Source: Acidobacteriota bacterium (GTDB taxonomy: Bacteria; Acidobacteriota; Vicinamibacteria; Vicinamibacterales; UBA823). From it: DNA of 64,000 nt. The position numbers and the translations under genes were made by a program. The stretch spans positions 62,001 through 126,000 of the forward strand of contig PCAK01000044.1 in the NCBI GenBank assembly GCA_002730525.1, read 5' to 3'. Each line of letters begins with the position of its first letter. Position 1 is the stretch's first letter. This document shows, one piece after another, positions 34,248 through 43,281 of the stretch. The notes under the pieces are model-generated. The model was not told the DNA's origin, ran no database searches, and was given only the letters and a program-made list of their open reading frames with translations.

Positions 34248-35258
34248 ATGGCGTGGTTCAAGCGAAACCGGAAGCCGATCGAGGCGAACGCGGACCGCGC
34301 CAGCCGCGTCCCCGAGGGGCTCTGGGCCAAGTGCCCGTCCTGCGCCCAGATCCTCTACAAGAAGAACCTCGTGGCCAACCTGAGCGTCTGCCCGAAGTGT
34401 GCGTTTCACTTTCGGCTCAGCGCGGCCGATCGAGTCAGCTCGCTGCTCGACGGACCGTGGACCGAGCACGACGCGACGCTCGCGTCGACCGATCCACTCG
34501 ACTTCGAAGACACGAAGCCCTACAAGGCGCGCCTGGAGGCCGGCACGGCATCAACCGGCCTCAGGGATGCCGTCATCGTCGCCTCAGGCCATCTCGACGG
34601 ATATCCCGCGGTGGTGGCCGCCATGGAGTACGGCTTCATCGGCGGCAGCATGGGTGTGGTCGTCGGCGAGAAGATCACGCGCGGCATCGAACGGGCGATC
34701 GCCGAGCGTATTCCCGTGGTCATCGTGTCGTGTTCCGGCGGTGCCCGGATGATGGAAGGCACCCTGTCCCTGATGCAGATGGCGAAGATCAGCGCCGCGT
34801 TGGCCCGACTCGACCGCGCAGGGTTGCCCTATGTCTCGGTGCTCACCGATCCCACGACGGGAGGCGTCACCGCGAGCTTCGCAATGCTCGGCGACCTCAA
34901 CATCGCCGAACCCGGCGCGTTGATCGGCTTCGCGGGCCCCCGCGTCATCGAGCAGACGATCCGTCAGAAGCTGCCGGAAGGCTTCCAGCGCAGTGAGTTT
35001 CTCCTCGAGCACGGCATGCTCGACACCATCGTCGACCGCCGCGAACTCAAGGCAACCCTGTCGAGAATGCTGCGATTCGCGGGAGCTCGGCGCGACGCCG
35101 CTCCCCCGCCGGGCCCGCCACCAGCGAACGAGCCGGACACCACCGACACGGAGACGGAAGTGGACGCGCCCGAGCCTGGCCCGTCCGAGGCCGAGGCGCC
35201 GGCGCCGGCGCCGAAGGGTGAGCTCACCGAGCCGCCACCATCGGACCAGGCGACCTGA
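34248..35258 (+). CDS. accD: Acetyl-CoA carboxylase carboxyltransferase subunit beta
   Basis: Carboxyltransferase subunit for malonyl-CoA synthesis in fatty-acid formation. 336 residues. N-terminal zinc ribbon Cys29, Cys32, Cys48, Cys51, followed by the crotonase-like domain with VSCSGGARMMEG and PTTGGVTASFAMLGD. A C-terminal tail of about 60 residues rich in Pro, Glu and Thr is longer than usual and probably disordered. The alpha subunit (accA) is not in the window. folC begins 22 bases after, the classic accD-folC pairing. Confidence 0.96.
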   Translation: MAWFKRNRKPIEANADRASRVPEGLWAKCPSCAQILYKKNLVANLSVCPKCAFHFRLSAADRVSSLLDGPWTEHDATLASTDPLDFEDTKPYKARLEAGTASTGLRDAVIVASGHLDGYPAVVAAMEYGFIGGSMGVVVGEKITRGIERAIAERIPVVIVSCSGGARMMEGTLSLMQMAKISAALARLDRAGLPYVSVLTDPTTGGVTASFAMLGDLNIAEPGALIGFAGPRVIEQTIRQKLPEGFQRSEFLLEHGMLDTIVDRRELKATLSRMLRFAGARRDAAPPPGPPPANEPDTTDTETEVDAPEPGPSEAEAPAPAPKGELTEPPPSDQAT

Positions 35259-35280
35259 CGCTCGGCGCGGCATCCTGGCA

Positions 35281-36609
35281 ATGGTCGCCGACCTGCAGGC
35301 CTACCTTCGTAACCTGGAGCGATTCGGGATCAAGCTCGGCCTCGACCCGATGCGCGCGCTGTGCGCGGCCCTCGGCCATCCGGAGCGCGAGTTTCGATCG
35401 GTGGTCATTGCCGGCACCAACGGCAAGGGGTCGGTGGCGGCGATGACCGAGGCCGCACTCCGCGCCGCAGGTCATAGGACCGGGCGCTACACCTCACCCC
35501 ACCTCGTGCGGCTCGAGGAACGGACCACCATTGCCGGCGAGCCGATCGCATCCGACGAACTCTACTCGGCCATCCAGACCGTTCGCACGGTGGTCGATCA
35601 GCTGTGCCGCGAGCGCCGCCTGGAGACCTCGCCGACCTTCTTCGAGGTCACGACCGCCGCGGCCTTCGTCGCGTTCAGTCGGGCGCGGGTCGATGTCGCC
35701 GTGCTGGAGGTCGGTCTCGGTGGGCGATTCGATGCCACGAACGTCACCACGCCCCTCGGAGTCGCCATCACGTCTATCGACCTCGACCACGAGGCGCAAC
35801 TGGGCCGAACGCTTCGGGAGATCGCGCGCGAGAAGGCCGGGATCATCGGACCGGGCAGCGTCGCCGTCGTGGGGGATGCGCGCCGCGAGGTGCAGGAGCT
35901 TCTGGCCGACTCGTGCCGTCGAGCCGGAGCTCGCTACGTCGATGCGACCCAGGGGGTGGTGCTCGGCGTCAGGTGCACGTCCGACGCCACGGTCGTGTCG
36001 CTTGACACGCCGGTCCGCCACTACGGAGAGATCCGCCTCGCGCTCCAGGGACGGCACCAGGCGCGGAACGCGATGACGACCGTGCGCCTGCTCGAAGGGC
36101 TTACGGACGAGGGCCTCGAGGTGGGTGCGGACGCCATTGCCACGGGCCTCCGCGACGCCGTCTGGCGGGGTCGGCTACAGTGGATCAGCCTACCTGCCGG
36201 GCGGCTACTCCTCGATGCGGCCCACAACCCGGCGGCCGCACAGGCCGTGGCCGAGTACCTCGCCGAAACCCACCCGAGCCCGATCCCGCTCGTGCTCGCG
36301 GCGATGCGGGACAAGGACGCCGACGGGATCCTCGACGCGCTGCTGCCCCGGGCGAGCCTGGTCGTCTGTACCGAACTGACCAGCGAGCGGGCGCTCCCGG
36401 CGAGTGTCCTGGCGGATCGAGTCCGCGCCCGAGCGCCGAAGACTTCGGTGGTCATCGAGCCGGAACCGTCCACCGCAGTGCAACGCGCGCTCGCCCACGG
36501 TGACATCGCCTGCGCCACGGGTTCGATCTTTCTCGCTGGAGAACTGCTACGCGCGATGACCGTCTCGACCGACATGACGAGCACCGCGATATCGCCACAC
36601 GCGGGTTGA
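35281..36609 (+). CDS. folC: Folylpolyglutamate synthase / dihydrofolate synthase
   Basis: Mur-ligase-fold enzyme adding glutamate to folates (442 residues). P-loop GTNGKGS at 45-51, HLVRLEERTTI, VLEVGLGGRFDATNV and LLDAAHNPAAAQA are clear family blocks. ATG 35281 is used because MVADLQAYLRNLERFGIKLG matches FolC N-termini; the longer frame overlaps accD. Follows accD by 22 bases. Confidence 0.95.
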   Translation: MVADLQAYLRNLERFGIKLGLDPMRALCAALGHPEREFRSVVIAGTNGKGSVAAMTEAALRAAGHRTGRYTSPHLVRLEERTTIAGEPIASDELYSAIQTVRTVVDQLCRERRLETSPTFFEVTTAAAFVAFSRARVDVAVLEVGLGGRFDATNVTTPLGVAITSIDLDHEAQLGRTLREIAREKAGIIGPGSVAVVGDARREVQELLADSCRRAGARYVDATQGVVLGVRCTSDATVVSLDTPVRHYGEIRLALQGRHQARNAMTTVRLLEGLTDEGLEVGADAIATGLRDAVWRGRLQWISLPAGRLLLDAAHNPAAAQAVAEYLAETHPSPIPLVLAAMRDKDADGILDALLPRASLVVCTELTSERALPASVLADRVRARAPKTSVVIEPEPSTAVQRALAHGDIACATGSIFLAGELLRAMTVSTDMTSTAISPHAG

Positions 36610-36702
36610 AGCGGGTCTCTGCAACATGCTATTCTCGCGGCATCCGGACAGCGCGCCGCGCTAGTGAACGAGCGCCGCGGCGATCACGCTCCGCCTCAGG
36701 GA

Positions 36703-38973
36703 ATGACTCGCCGGCTGTCGCTCATCTTGCTGTGCCTCTGGATCAGTCCGCGCATCGGTGCGGCCCAAGCGCTCCCCGGCTACGATTCCCGACAATTCAG
36801 GATCGAGCGGATTGGCGATAACCATGTGCGCCTGATCGGCGCGGTCGAGATCGAACAGAACGATTGGAAGTTCTTCGCCGACGAAGTGGAGCTCTTCACC
36901 GACACCGACCGCCTGCTGGCCAGCGGCAACGTCGTCTACACCTCGCCGGACAATCAGATCGCGGCCGACCGCGTCGACTTCAACACGGGAACCCAGACCG
37001 GCACGTTCTATGTGGCGACGGGCACCGTGTCGATCGGCGACCGGTTCGAGAAGAGCCTGTTCGGCACCCAGGAACCAGACGCGTACTTCTACGGTGAAAC
37101 GATCGAGAAGCTGGGTCCGCGCAGGTACCGCATCACCGACGGCGGCTTCACGACCTGCGTGCAGCCCACGCCGCGGTGGGAAATGACGTCGAGCTCGGTC
37201 ACGGTGACGCTCGACGAATACGCCCTGCTCAAGAACACCGTCCTCACTGTGAAGGGCGTTCCGCTCTTCTACCTGCCGGTCATGTACTACCCGATCCAGG
37301 AAGACGACCGCGCCACCGGATTCCTCATTCCGGCGTACGGGAGTTCAACCCTCAAGGGCCAATCGCTCAGCAACGCCTTCTTCTGGGCGATCACGCGCAG
37401 CCAGGACGCCACGATCATGCACGACTGGTTCTCGACCGCGGGTCAGGGCGTGGGCGGCGAGTACCGCTATGTCGGCGAGGACAGCTCGGGTGGCAATATC
37501 CGCGGCTATCTCCTGAAGGAACCCGAGTTGATCCTTTCGGCTGATGGCGATGTGGTTCAGCCGGCGCGGCAGAGCTTCCAGCTGACCGGCGACCTCACCC
37601 AGGCGATCGGATCGAACGTCCAAGCCCGGGGGCGAGTAGACTATTTCTCCGACGTCACCGTCCAGCAGACCTACCATGCGGACGTTCTCGAATCTTCCCG
37701 CCGGGAGCGCCGGTTCGTTGGTAACGTCCAGGGCAACTGGGGCTCCTACACGCTGAGCGGGACGATGGACTGGAATGAGACCTTCTTCGACGATACCGAA
37801 TCCACGTTGAATGGGTCGGCGCCGCGCGTGTCGTTCACGCAGGGCGAGCAGCCCTTGGTGCGGAATTGGCCGATCTACGTTTCGCTCGGCGCGGAGTACG
37901 CGACACTCCTCCGCGAAGGCCGCAGGGATGACTTCGTCGACGAGCGGAACCTGACTCGGATGGACGTCAATCCGACTGTCCGCGTGCCGTTCACAAAGTG
38001 GCCGTTCCTGACGGTGAATTCCGCGCTGTCCTGGCGAGGCACGTACTGGACCGAACGCTTCGACCCCGAGGAGAAAACTCAGATCGAGGAGAGCATCGGC
38101 CGGCAGTACTTCGATCTCGAATCGCGGATCACCGGACCGGTCCTCACGAAGGTCTGGGACACACCGAGCAGCGGATACGCCGAGCGGTTCAAGCACATCA
38201 TCGAGCCGACGGTCACGTTCAAGCGCCTCACCGCGATCGACAACTTCGATGAGATCGTCCAGCTCGAGGGCTCCGACTCGGTCGTGGGCAGTGCCACCCA
38301 GATCGCCTACGGCATCGTAAACCGGTTCCTGGCCCGTCGGCGAGCCCAGGGCGACGCGCGTGAGATTCTGAGCATCTCGCTGACCCAGAGCTTCTATACC
38401 GATGCGCGGGCCGCCCAGTTCGACCCGAACTTTCGGACGAGCTTCAACGGCACACCGCCAAGCCGGCTGACGCCGGTGGCGCTGCTCGTACGCGGTAGCC
38501 CGACCGAGCAGATCAACGCGTCGGTGAGAGCGGAGTACGACACCCGGTTCGGCGCCTTCCGGGAGATCAGCGCGGACGGCACGGTGGCGGTGGGGAGCTG
38601 GCTCCAGACGACCGCCGGGTGGAGCCAGCGCCGATTCATCCAGGGTCTCAGTGGATTCAACCGGCTGGACGGGCTCGACCACTACCTCAACGCCGCCACG
38701 AACCTGCGGACGCCCGACAATGTGGTGGGCGGATTCTACACCTTCAACTACGATGTGCTCCGGTCGCGGTACCTCCAGCAGCGCATCATGGTGTACTACA
38801 ACACGCAGTGCTGCGGTGTAACGGTCGCGTATCAGAACTTCAATCTCGAAGTGTTCGGCGGGCGCGCTCACGCGGCGGTCGACAATCGATTCAACATCTC
38901 CTTCACGCTGGCCGGCATCGGGTCGTTCGCGAATGTCTTCGGCATGTTCGGCGGTACTGGGGACGTACAATGA
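36703..38973 (+). CDS. lptD: LPS-assembly protein LptD
   Basis: Outer-membrane beta-barrel that inserts lipopolysaccharide into the outer leaflet. 756 residues from ATG 36703, with a signal peptide (MTRRLSLILLCLWIS... AAQ), an N-terminal OstA/LptA-like jelly-roll (about 25-130) and a C-terminal barrel of repeating aromatic strands. Cysteines remain at 152 and in a pair at 703-704 (QCCG), matching the disulfide pair region of E. coli LptD, but the N-terminal Cys partner is absent. A GTG at 36664 could add 13 residues. An extended -10 TGCTATTCT (36627-36635) precedes it. Its stop overlaps rmlA by four bases. Confidence 0.93.
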   Translation: MTRRLSLILLCLWISPRIGAAQALPGYDSRQFRIERIGDNHVRLIGAVEIEQNDWKFFADEVELFTDTDRLLASGNVVYTSPDNQIAADRVDFNTGTQTGTFYVATGTVSIGDRFEKSLFGTQEPDAYFYGETIEKLGPRRYRITDGGFTTCVQPTPRWEMTSSSVTVTLDEYALLKNTVLTVKGVPLFYLPVMYYPIQEDDRATGFLIPAYGSSTLKGQSLSNAFFWAITRSQDATIMHDWFSTAGQGVGGEYRYVGEDSSGGNIRGYLLKEPELILSADGDVVQPARQSFQLTGDLTQAIGSNVQARGRVDYFSDVTVQQTYHADVLESSRRERRFVGNVQGNWGSYTLSGTMDWNETFFDDTESTLNGSAPRVSFTQGEQPLVRNWPIYVSLGAEYATLLREGRRDDFVDERNLTRMDVNPTVRVPFTKWPFLTVNSALSWRGTYWTERFDPEEKTQIEESIGRQYFDLESRITGPVLTKVWDTPSSGYAERFKHIIEPTVTFKRLTAIDNFDEIVQLEGSDSVVGSATQIAYGIVNRFLARRRAQGDAREILSISLTQSFYTDARAAQFDPNFRTSFNGTPPSRLTPVALLVRGSPTEQINASVRAEYDTRFGAFREISADGTVAVGSWLQTTAGWSQRRFIQGLSGFNRLDGLDHYLNAATNLRTPDNVVGGFYTFNYDVLRSRYLQQRIMVYYNTQCCGVTVAYQNFNLEVFGGRAHAAVDNRFNISFTLAGIGSFANVFGMFGGTGDVQ

Positions 38974-40037
38974 AAGGGTTGATCCTCAGCGGCGGCAAGG
39001 GCACCCGCCTGCGGCCGCTGACCTACACAAGCGCCAAGCAGCTCGTGCCCGTCGCCAACAAGCCGGTCCTCTTCTACGGAATTGAAGCGCTGGCCGCGGC
39101 CGGCATCCGCCAGATCGGAATTGTGGTCGGCGACACACAGGCCGAGATTCGTGCCGCGGTCGGCGACGGATCGACCTGGGGCGTCGAGGTGACCTATATC
39201 GAGCAGGACGCGCCGAGGGGCCTCGCGCACGCCGTGCTGGTGAGCGAGCCGTTCATCGGCGACGATCCGTTCGTCATGTACCTGGGCGACAACCTGCTGG
39301 CAAAGGGCATCGTGCGCTTCGTCGACCAGTTCACGTCTGAACGACCCGCCGCCCAGATCCTCCTGGCCCACGTGCCGGATCCCCAGATGTTCGGCGTCGC
39401 CGAATTGACGGACGGCCGCGTAACGCGACTCGTCGAGAAGCCGGCCGATCCCAAGAGCGATCTGGCTCTCGTGGGCGTCTACATGTTCGCCAAGGAGGTC
39501 TTCCGCGCGGTGCGAGAAATTTCTCCGAGCTTCCGGAACGAGCTGGAAATCACCGACGCGATCCAGAAGCTGATCGACTTCGGCCTGAAGGTCACGCCGC
39601 ATGTCGTGGACGGATGGTGGAAAGACACCGGCAAGCTGGAGGACATGCTCGAAGCCAACCGCCTGATCCTGGAGACGATGGCACGTCGAATCGAGGGATC
39701 CGTGGACGGCGCCTCTCGGATCGAGGGCAATGTGGTGATCGAGGCCGGCGCGTCGATCAGCGACTCGACCGTGCGTGGCCCCGCGATCATCGGTGCCCGG
39801 GCGGAGGTGAGGGACGCCTACATCGGCCCGTTCACGTCGATCATGAACGACGTCACCATCCGTGGCTCGGAGGTCGAACACAGCATCATTCTCGAAGGTA
39901 GCGAGATCATCGAGCTGAAGAGTCGGGTCGCCGACAGCTTGGTCGGTCGAAACGTAAAGATCTTCCGGCGCCCGGTGACCCCGTCGGCGCATCGGTTCAT
40001 GCTGGGGGACAATTCCGAGGTCGGGATACGATGGTAG
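38970..40037 (+). CDS. rmlA: Glucose-1-phosphate thymidylyltransferase, long form
   Basis: Nucleotidyltransferase activating glucose-1-phosphate to dTDP-glucose. 355 residues: N-terminal catalytic domain with LSGGKGTRLRPLTYTSAKQL (1-25) and a C-terminal left-handed beta-helix of hexapeptide repeats from about 250 (IEGNVVIEAGASISDSTVRG). This is the RmlA-long type found in antibiotic-sugar and some polysaccharide clusters; the short E. coli type lacks the helix. ATG overlaps the lptD stop (ATGA), so envelope LPS export and sugar-nucleotide synthesis are coupled here. Confidence 0.92.
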   Translation: MKGLILSGGKGTRLRPLTYTSAKQLVPVANKPVLFYGIEALAAAGIRQIGIVVGDTQAEIRAAVGDGSTWGVEVTYIEQDAPRGLAHAVLVSEPFIGDDPFVMYLGDNLLAKGIVRFVDQFTSERPAAQILLAHVPDPQMFGVAELTDGRVTRLVEKPADPKSDLALVGVYMFAKEVFRAVREISPSFRNELEITDAIQKLIDFGLKVTPHVVDGWWKDTGKLEDMLEANRLILETMARRIEGSVDGASRIEGNVVIEAGASISDSTVRGPAIIGARAEVRDAYIGPFTSIMNDVTIRGSEVEHSIILEGSEIIELKSRVADSLVGRNVKIFRRPVTPSAHRFMLGDNSEVGIRW

Positions 40038-40058
40038 AAGCGGTGTCGCAACCGCTTC
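40037..40058 (+). repeat. Hairpin between rmlA and rmlB
   Basis: GAAGCGGT, loop GTCGCA, ACCGCTTC: perfect 8-bp stem beginning at the rmlA stop codon, with no T-run. It could slow RNA decay or couple the genes. Confidence 0.5.
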
Positions 40059-40073
40059 TCGCGGACAACATCA

Positions 40074-41087
40074 ATGGTTGAGGTTCTCGTCACCGGTGGC
40101 GCCGGATTCATCGGCAGCAACTTCGTCCGGTTCGCGCTTGCGGCGCACCCCGACTGGCGAATCACAACGCTCGATAAGCTGACGTACGCGGGACGGCTCG
40201 AGAACCTCGAGGCCGTCAGGGACGACCCCAGGCACACCTTCGTGCGTGGGGACGTCGCGGACCCGGCCGTCGCGGCGCCGCTCGTCGAACAAGCCGAGAT
40301 CGTCGTGCACTTCGCGGCGGAGACCCACGTCGACCGGTCGATCAGGGCCGCCGGCGACTTCATCACGACCGACGTCTACGGGTCGTTCGTCCTGCTCGAG
40401 GCCGCGAGGAACGCCCCGAAGCTGCGCCGCTTCATCCAGATCTCCACCGACGAGGTCTACGGCAGCGTCACGACGGGCGCGAGTCGCGAGGGTGACGAAC
40501 TGCGACCGCGAAACCCATACTCGGCCAGCAAGGCCGGGGCGGACCGCCTAGCCTACAGCTACTGGGCCACGCATGGCGTCCCGGTGGTCATCACGCGGGC
40601 CTCGAACAACTACGGGCCGAACCAGTTTCCGGAAAAGGTCGTCCCGTTGTTCATCACGAACGCGATCGACGATCGCGCCGTCCCGCTGTACGGCGACGGC
40701 TTGAACGTCCGTGACTGGCTGCACGTCGACGACCATTGCCGGGCGCTCGATCTCCTGATCGATCGCGGCGAGCCCGGGGAGGTGTACAACGTCGGCGGCG
40801 GCCACGAGATCCCGAACGTGGAGCTGACCCGGCAGATCCTGGCGCACCTCGGCAAGCCGGACTCGCTGATCCAGCGGGTCGAGGACCGGCCCGGCCACGA
40901 CCGCCGCTACTGCCTCGACACGACCAAGCTTCGAGGGTTGGGATGGCAGCCGGCCGTCGAGTTCGCGCAGGGCCTGGCCGACACCGTCACCTGGTATCAA
41001 CAGCACGAATCGTGGTGGCGGCCGATCAAGGAAGGCGACCCGGCGTTCCGGACCTACTACCAGGAGCAGTACGGTCATCGCACCTAA
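40074..41087 (+). CDS. rmlB: dTDP-glucose 4,6-dehydratase
   Basis: SDR-type dehydratase (337 residues) converting dTDP-glucose to dTDP-4-keto-6-deoxyglucose, the next step after RmlA. NAD-binding motif TGGAGFIG at 7-14, active-site pair in the STDEVYGS loop and YSASK catalytic Tyr/Lys near 146. ASNNYGPNQFPEK and HVDDHCRAL also fit RmlB. Located 36 bases after rmlA, so the two make the common intermediate for deoxysugars. No rmlC or rmlD follows in the window. Confidence 0.95.
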   Translation: MVEVLVTGGAGFIGSNFVRFALAAHPDWRITTLDKLTYAGRLENLEAVRDDPRHTFVRGDVADPAVAAPLVEQAEIVVHFAAETHVDRSIRAAGDFITTDVYGSFVLLEAARNAPKLRRFIQISTDEVYGSVTTGASREGDELRPRNPYSASKAGADRLAYSYWATHGVPVVITRASNNYGPNQFPEKVVPLFITNAIDDRAVPLYGDGLNVRDWLHVDDHCRALDLLIDRGEPGEVYNVGGGHEIPNVELTRQILAHLGKPDSLIQRVEDRPGHDRRYCLDTTKLRGLGWQPAVEFAQGLADTVTWYQQHESWWRPIKEGDPAFRTYYQEQYGHRT

Positions 41088-41106
41088 CCCCGGAGTTCGA
41101 TCGCCC

Positions 41107-42057
41107 GTGCTGGTCACAGGTGCGGCCGGCTTCGTCGGCAGCCACCTGATCGATCTGCTGCTCGACGAGGGCCAGTCCGTGGATGCGTGGTACCGGCCCG
41201 GTACCGACACCGGGCCGCCGCGCGAACAGCCCGACCGCGTGCGCTGGCGCGGGGTGGATATCCTCGACGCCGGCGCGGTCAGCGCGGCGCTCGCGGAGAA
41301 TCGGCCGGCCACCGTCTTTCACCTCGCGGGTGCGGCCGATGTCGGATCCTCCTGGGACCAGACCTACGACACGCTGGCGACCAACGTCCGCGGCACCCAC
41401 ACGTTGTGTGAGGCCGTCCGCCACACAGGGCTCGCGCCGACCCTGCTGATCACTGGTTCGGCGATGGTCTACGGGCCGTCGGCCTCCGCCCTCTCCGAGG
41501 AGGCACCGCTGGGTCCCACGAACCCGTATGCCGTCAGCAAGCTCGCGCAGGAGCAACTCGGCGCGAGGTTCGCCGCGGAGGACGGGTGCCGGGTCGTCCT
41601 GCCGCGCGCCTTCAACCATATCGGGATCCGACAGTCGCCGTCGTTTGCCGCCGCCAGTTTCGCGTCCAGAATCGCGAGCATCGAAGCGGCCGAGGTTGAG
41701 CCGACGATCGACGTCGGCAACCTCCAGGCGAAGCGGGACATCACGGACGTCCGCGATACGGTCCGCGCCTATCGCGCGCTGGCCGAGCGAGGCGCGTCGG
41801 GCAGGGTGTACAACGTCTGCTCCGGCCACGCGCGATCGATCCAGGAGGTGCTCGACGGCCTCATCGCGCTGGCCCGCGTGGAGGTCACGGTTCGGGTCGA
41901 TCCCGCCCGCATCCGTCCGAGCGACACACCGCTCGTCCTGGGCGACCCGACGCGGATCGAGTCGGAGATCGGCTGGGCTCCGAGTGTGCCCTTCAAGCAG
42001 ACCCTGTCCGATCTACTCGACCACTGGCGCCACGCCACCTCGGTCGCCCGCTCGTAA
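41107..42057 (+). CDS. rmd: GDP-4-keto-6-deoxy-D-mannose reductase (Rmd)-like SDR
   Basis: Extended SDR of 316 residues starting GTG. NAD-binding GAAGFVGS near the N-terminus, catalytic YAVSK, and PRAFNHIG plus GNLQAKRDITDVRDTVRAY and YNVCSGHARSIQE, which strongly resemble Rmd (making GDP-D-rhamnose) rather than RmlD. It lies 19 bases after rmlB and is probably co-transcribed. It may act on a dTDP- instead of a GDP-sugar, since gmd is absent from the window and the two upstream genes make a dTDP-4-keto sugar. Confidence 0.8.
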   Translation: MLVTGAAGFVGSHLIDLLLDEGQSVDAWYRPGTDTGPPREQPDRVRWRGVDILDAGAVSAALAENRPATVFHLAGAADVGSSWDQTYDTLATNVRGTHTLCEAVRHTGLAPTLLITGSAMVYGPSASALSEEAPLGPTNPYAVSKLAQEQLGARFAAEDGCRVVLPRAFNHIGIRQSPSFAAASFASRIASIEAAEVEPTIDVGNLQAKRDITDVRDTVRAYRALAERGASGRVYNVCSGHARSIQEVLDGLIALARVEVTVRVDPARIRPSDTPLVLGDPTRIESEIGWAPSVPFKQTLSDLLDHWRHATSVARS

Positions 42058-42076
42058 AGACGGCGATTCCGGCCAA

Positions 42077-43222
42077 CTAGCCGTCGATCACCCGAGCCAT
42101 CAGGCCGGCCAGCATGGCGGCCCGCCACGGAATCGCTGACGCGTCGATCTGCTCGTGCAGCGCGTGCGCCCCTTCGCCGACCGCCCCGAGGCCGTCCAGC
42201 GTCGGAATGCCGCGCGACGCGGTGAGGTTGCCGTCCGACCCCCCGCCGGTCGCGAACTCGGGCAGCTCACGGCCCAGCTGGGCGGCCACTTCCTTCGCCA
42301 TTTCGTACAAACGCAGGACCTCGGCTGTCCGTTCCAACGGCGGCCGGAAGCCGCCCGTGACAGTGACCGTCGTCCGCGGGTCGTTGGCCACGATCGCAGA
42401 CAGGCCACGCTCGATCCGGCTGGCATCGGCTGCCGTGCGAATTCGAACGTCGATCATCGCGCGCGCCTCCTCGGCCACGACGTTCGTGCGGGTGCCGCCG
42501 TGAAGCTGGCCGACGTTGATCGTGACGCCCGCTTCGGGATCTCGAAGGCTCTCGAGCGACACGACCTGCCGCGCCAACTCGTGCACCGCGCTGGCGCCGC
42601 GCTCGGGCTCGATGCCCGCGTGGGCCGACACTCCCGTGACGGTCAGGACGAACTGGCCGCATCCCTTCCGACTGGTCTTCACGGCGCCTCCCGGGCCGGA
42701 GGGTTCGAGGACGAACACCGCGGCGCTGCGCGCTGCGTGCGCCAGGATCGCCGGCTCGGAGGTCGCGCTGCCGGTCTCCTCATCGGAAGTCCAGAGCATC
42801 GCGACTCGGCCGTTCGGTGCGCCGACCTCCCGCACGGCACGCGCGGCCAGCAGAGCGATAGCGATGCCGCCCTTCATGTCGAAGACGCCCGGGCCGAACA
42901 GCTGGGTGCCCTTCCGCGCAAGCGGCATCCGATCCAGCTGGCCAACCGGCCAGACCGTATCGAAATGGCCCAGCAGCAACACCTGGCTCTCGCCTTCACC
43001 CATCTCGGCGAGCAGGTGGTCGCCCGCCCGTTCCTGGGGCAGAGGCGTGACGCGCGCGCCGAGGTCCCGCAGCCGACTCGCGAGCTGGTCGCCGCAGCGA
43101 TCGACCGCCGCCTTGTCGGTGGTCGGCGACTCGAGGCGGGCCAAGGTCTCGACCGTCGCGATCGCCCAGTCGCCGTGCCGCTCGCAAAACGCCTGGTAAT
43201 CACGGATCCGTTGGTCTGACAC
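42077..43222 (-). CDS. M20-family metallopeptidase (carboxypeptidase G2-like)
   Basis: Two-zinc aminoacylase/carboxypeptidase of the M20 family, 381 residues. Metal ligands are in GHFDTVWP, GVFDMKGG, the SDEETGS Glu pair, EPSG and the C-terminal LHEQID. The dimerisation domain lies between about residues 185 and 290. It resembles glutamate carboxypeptidase (CPG2) and may remove C-terminal glutamate or hydrolyse N-acyl amino acids in the cell; no signal peptide is visible. GTG 43222 is preceded by AAGGAGA at 11-base spacing; the longer open frame upstream overlaps the divergent gene. Converges with rmd. Confidence 0.85.
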   Translation of the reverse strand: MSDQRIRDYQAFCERHGDWAIATVETLARLESPTTDKAAVDRCGDQLASRLRDLGARVTPLPQERAGDHLLAEMGEGESQVLLLGHFDTVWPVGQLDRMPLARKGTQLFGPGVFDMKGGIAIALLAARAVREVGAPNGRVAMLWTSDEETGSATSEPAILAHAARSAAVFVLEPSGPGGAVKTSRKGCGQFVLTVTGVSAHAGIEPERGASAVHELARQVVSLESLRDPEAGVTINVGQLHGGTRTNVVAEEARAMIDVRIRTAADASRIERGLSAIVANDPRTTVTVTGGFRPPLERTAEVLRLYEMAKEVAAQLGRELPEFATGGGSDGNLTASRGIPTLDGLGAVGEGAHALHEQIDASAIPWRAAMLAGLMARVIDG

Positions 43223-43269
43223 GTCCGGGCTGTCTCCTTCTCCCCTTGCGCGGCTCACGCCAGCGGCTC

Positions 43270-43275
43270 GATAAT
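43270..43275 (+). promoter_or_regulatory. -10 box for a leaderless GTG start
   Basis: GATAAT, followed by AGCGGG and then the GTG start at 43282, exactly the distance for transcription to begin on the start codon. A poor -35 TTGCGC sits at 43246-43251. Confidence 0.5.
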
Positions 43276-43281
43276 AGCGGG

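Noticed and set aside
37345-38970. Minus-strand open frame opposite lptD
   Set aside because: Same reason. LptD with signal peptide and barrel is the real gene.
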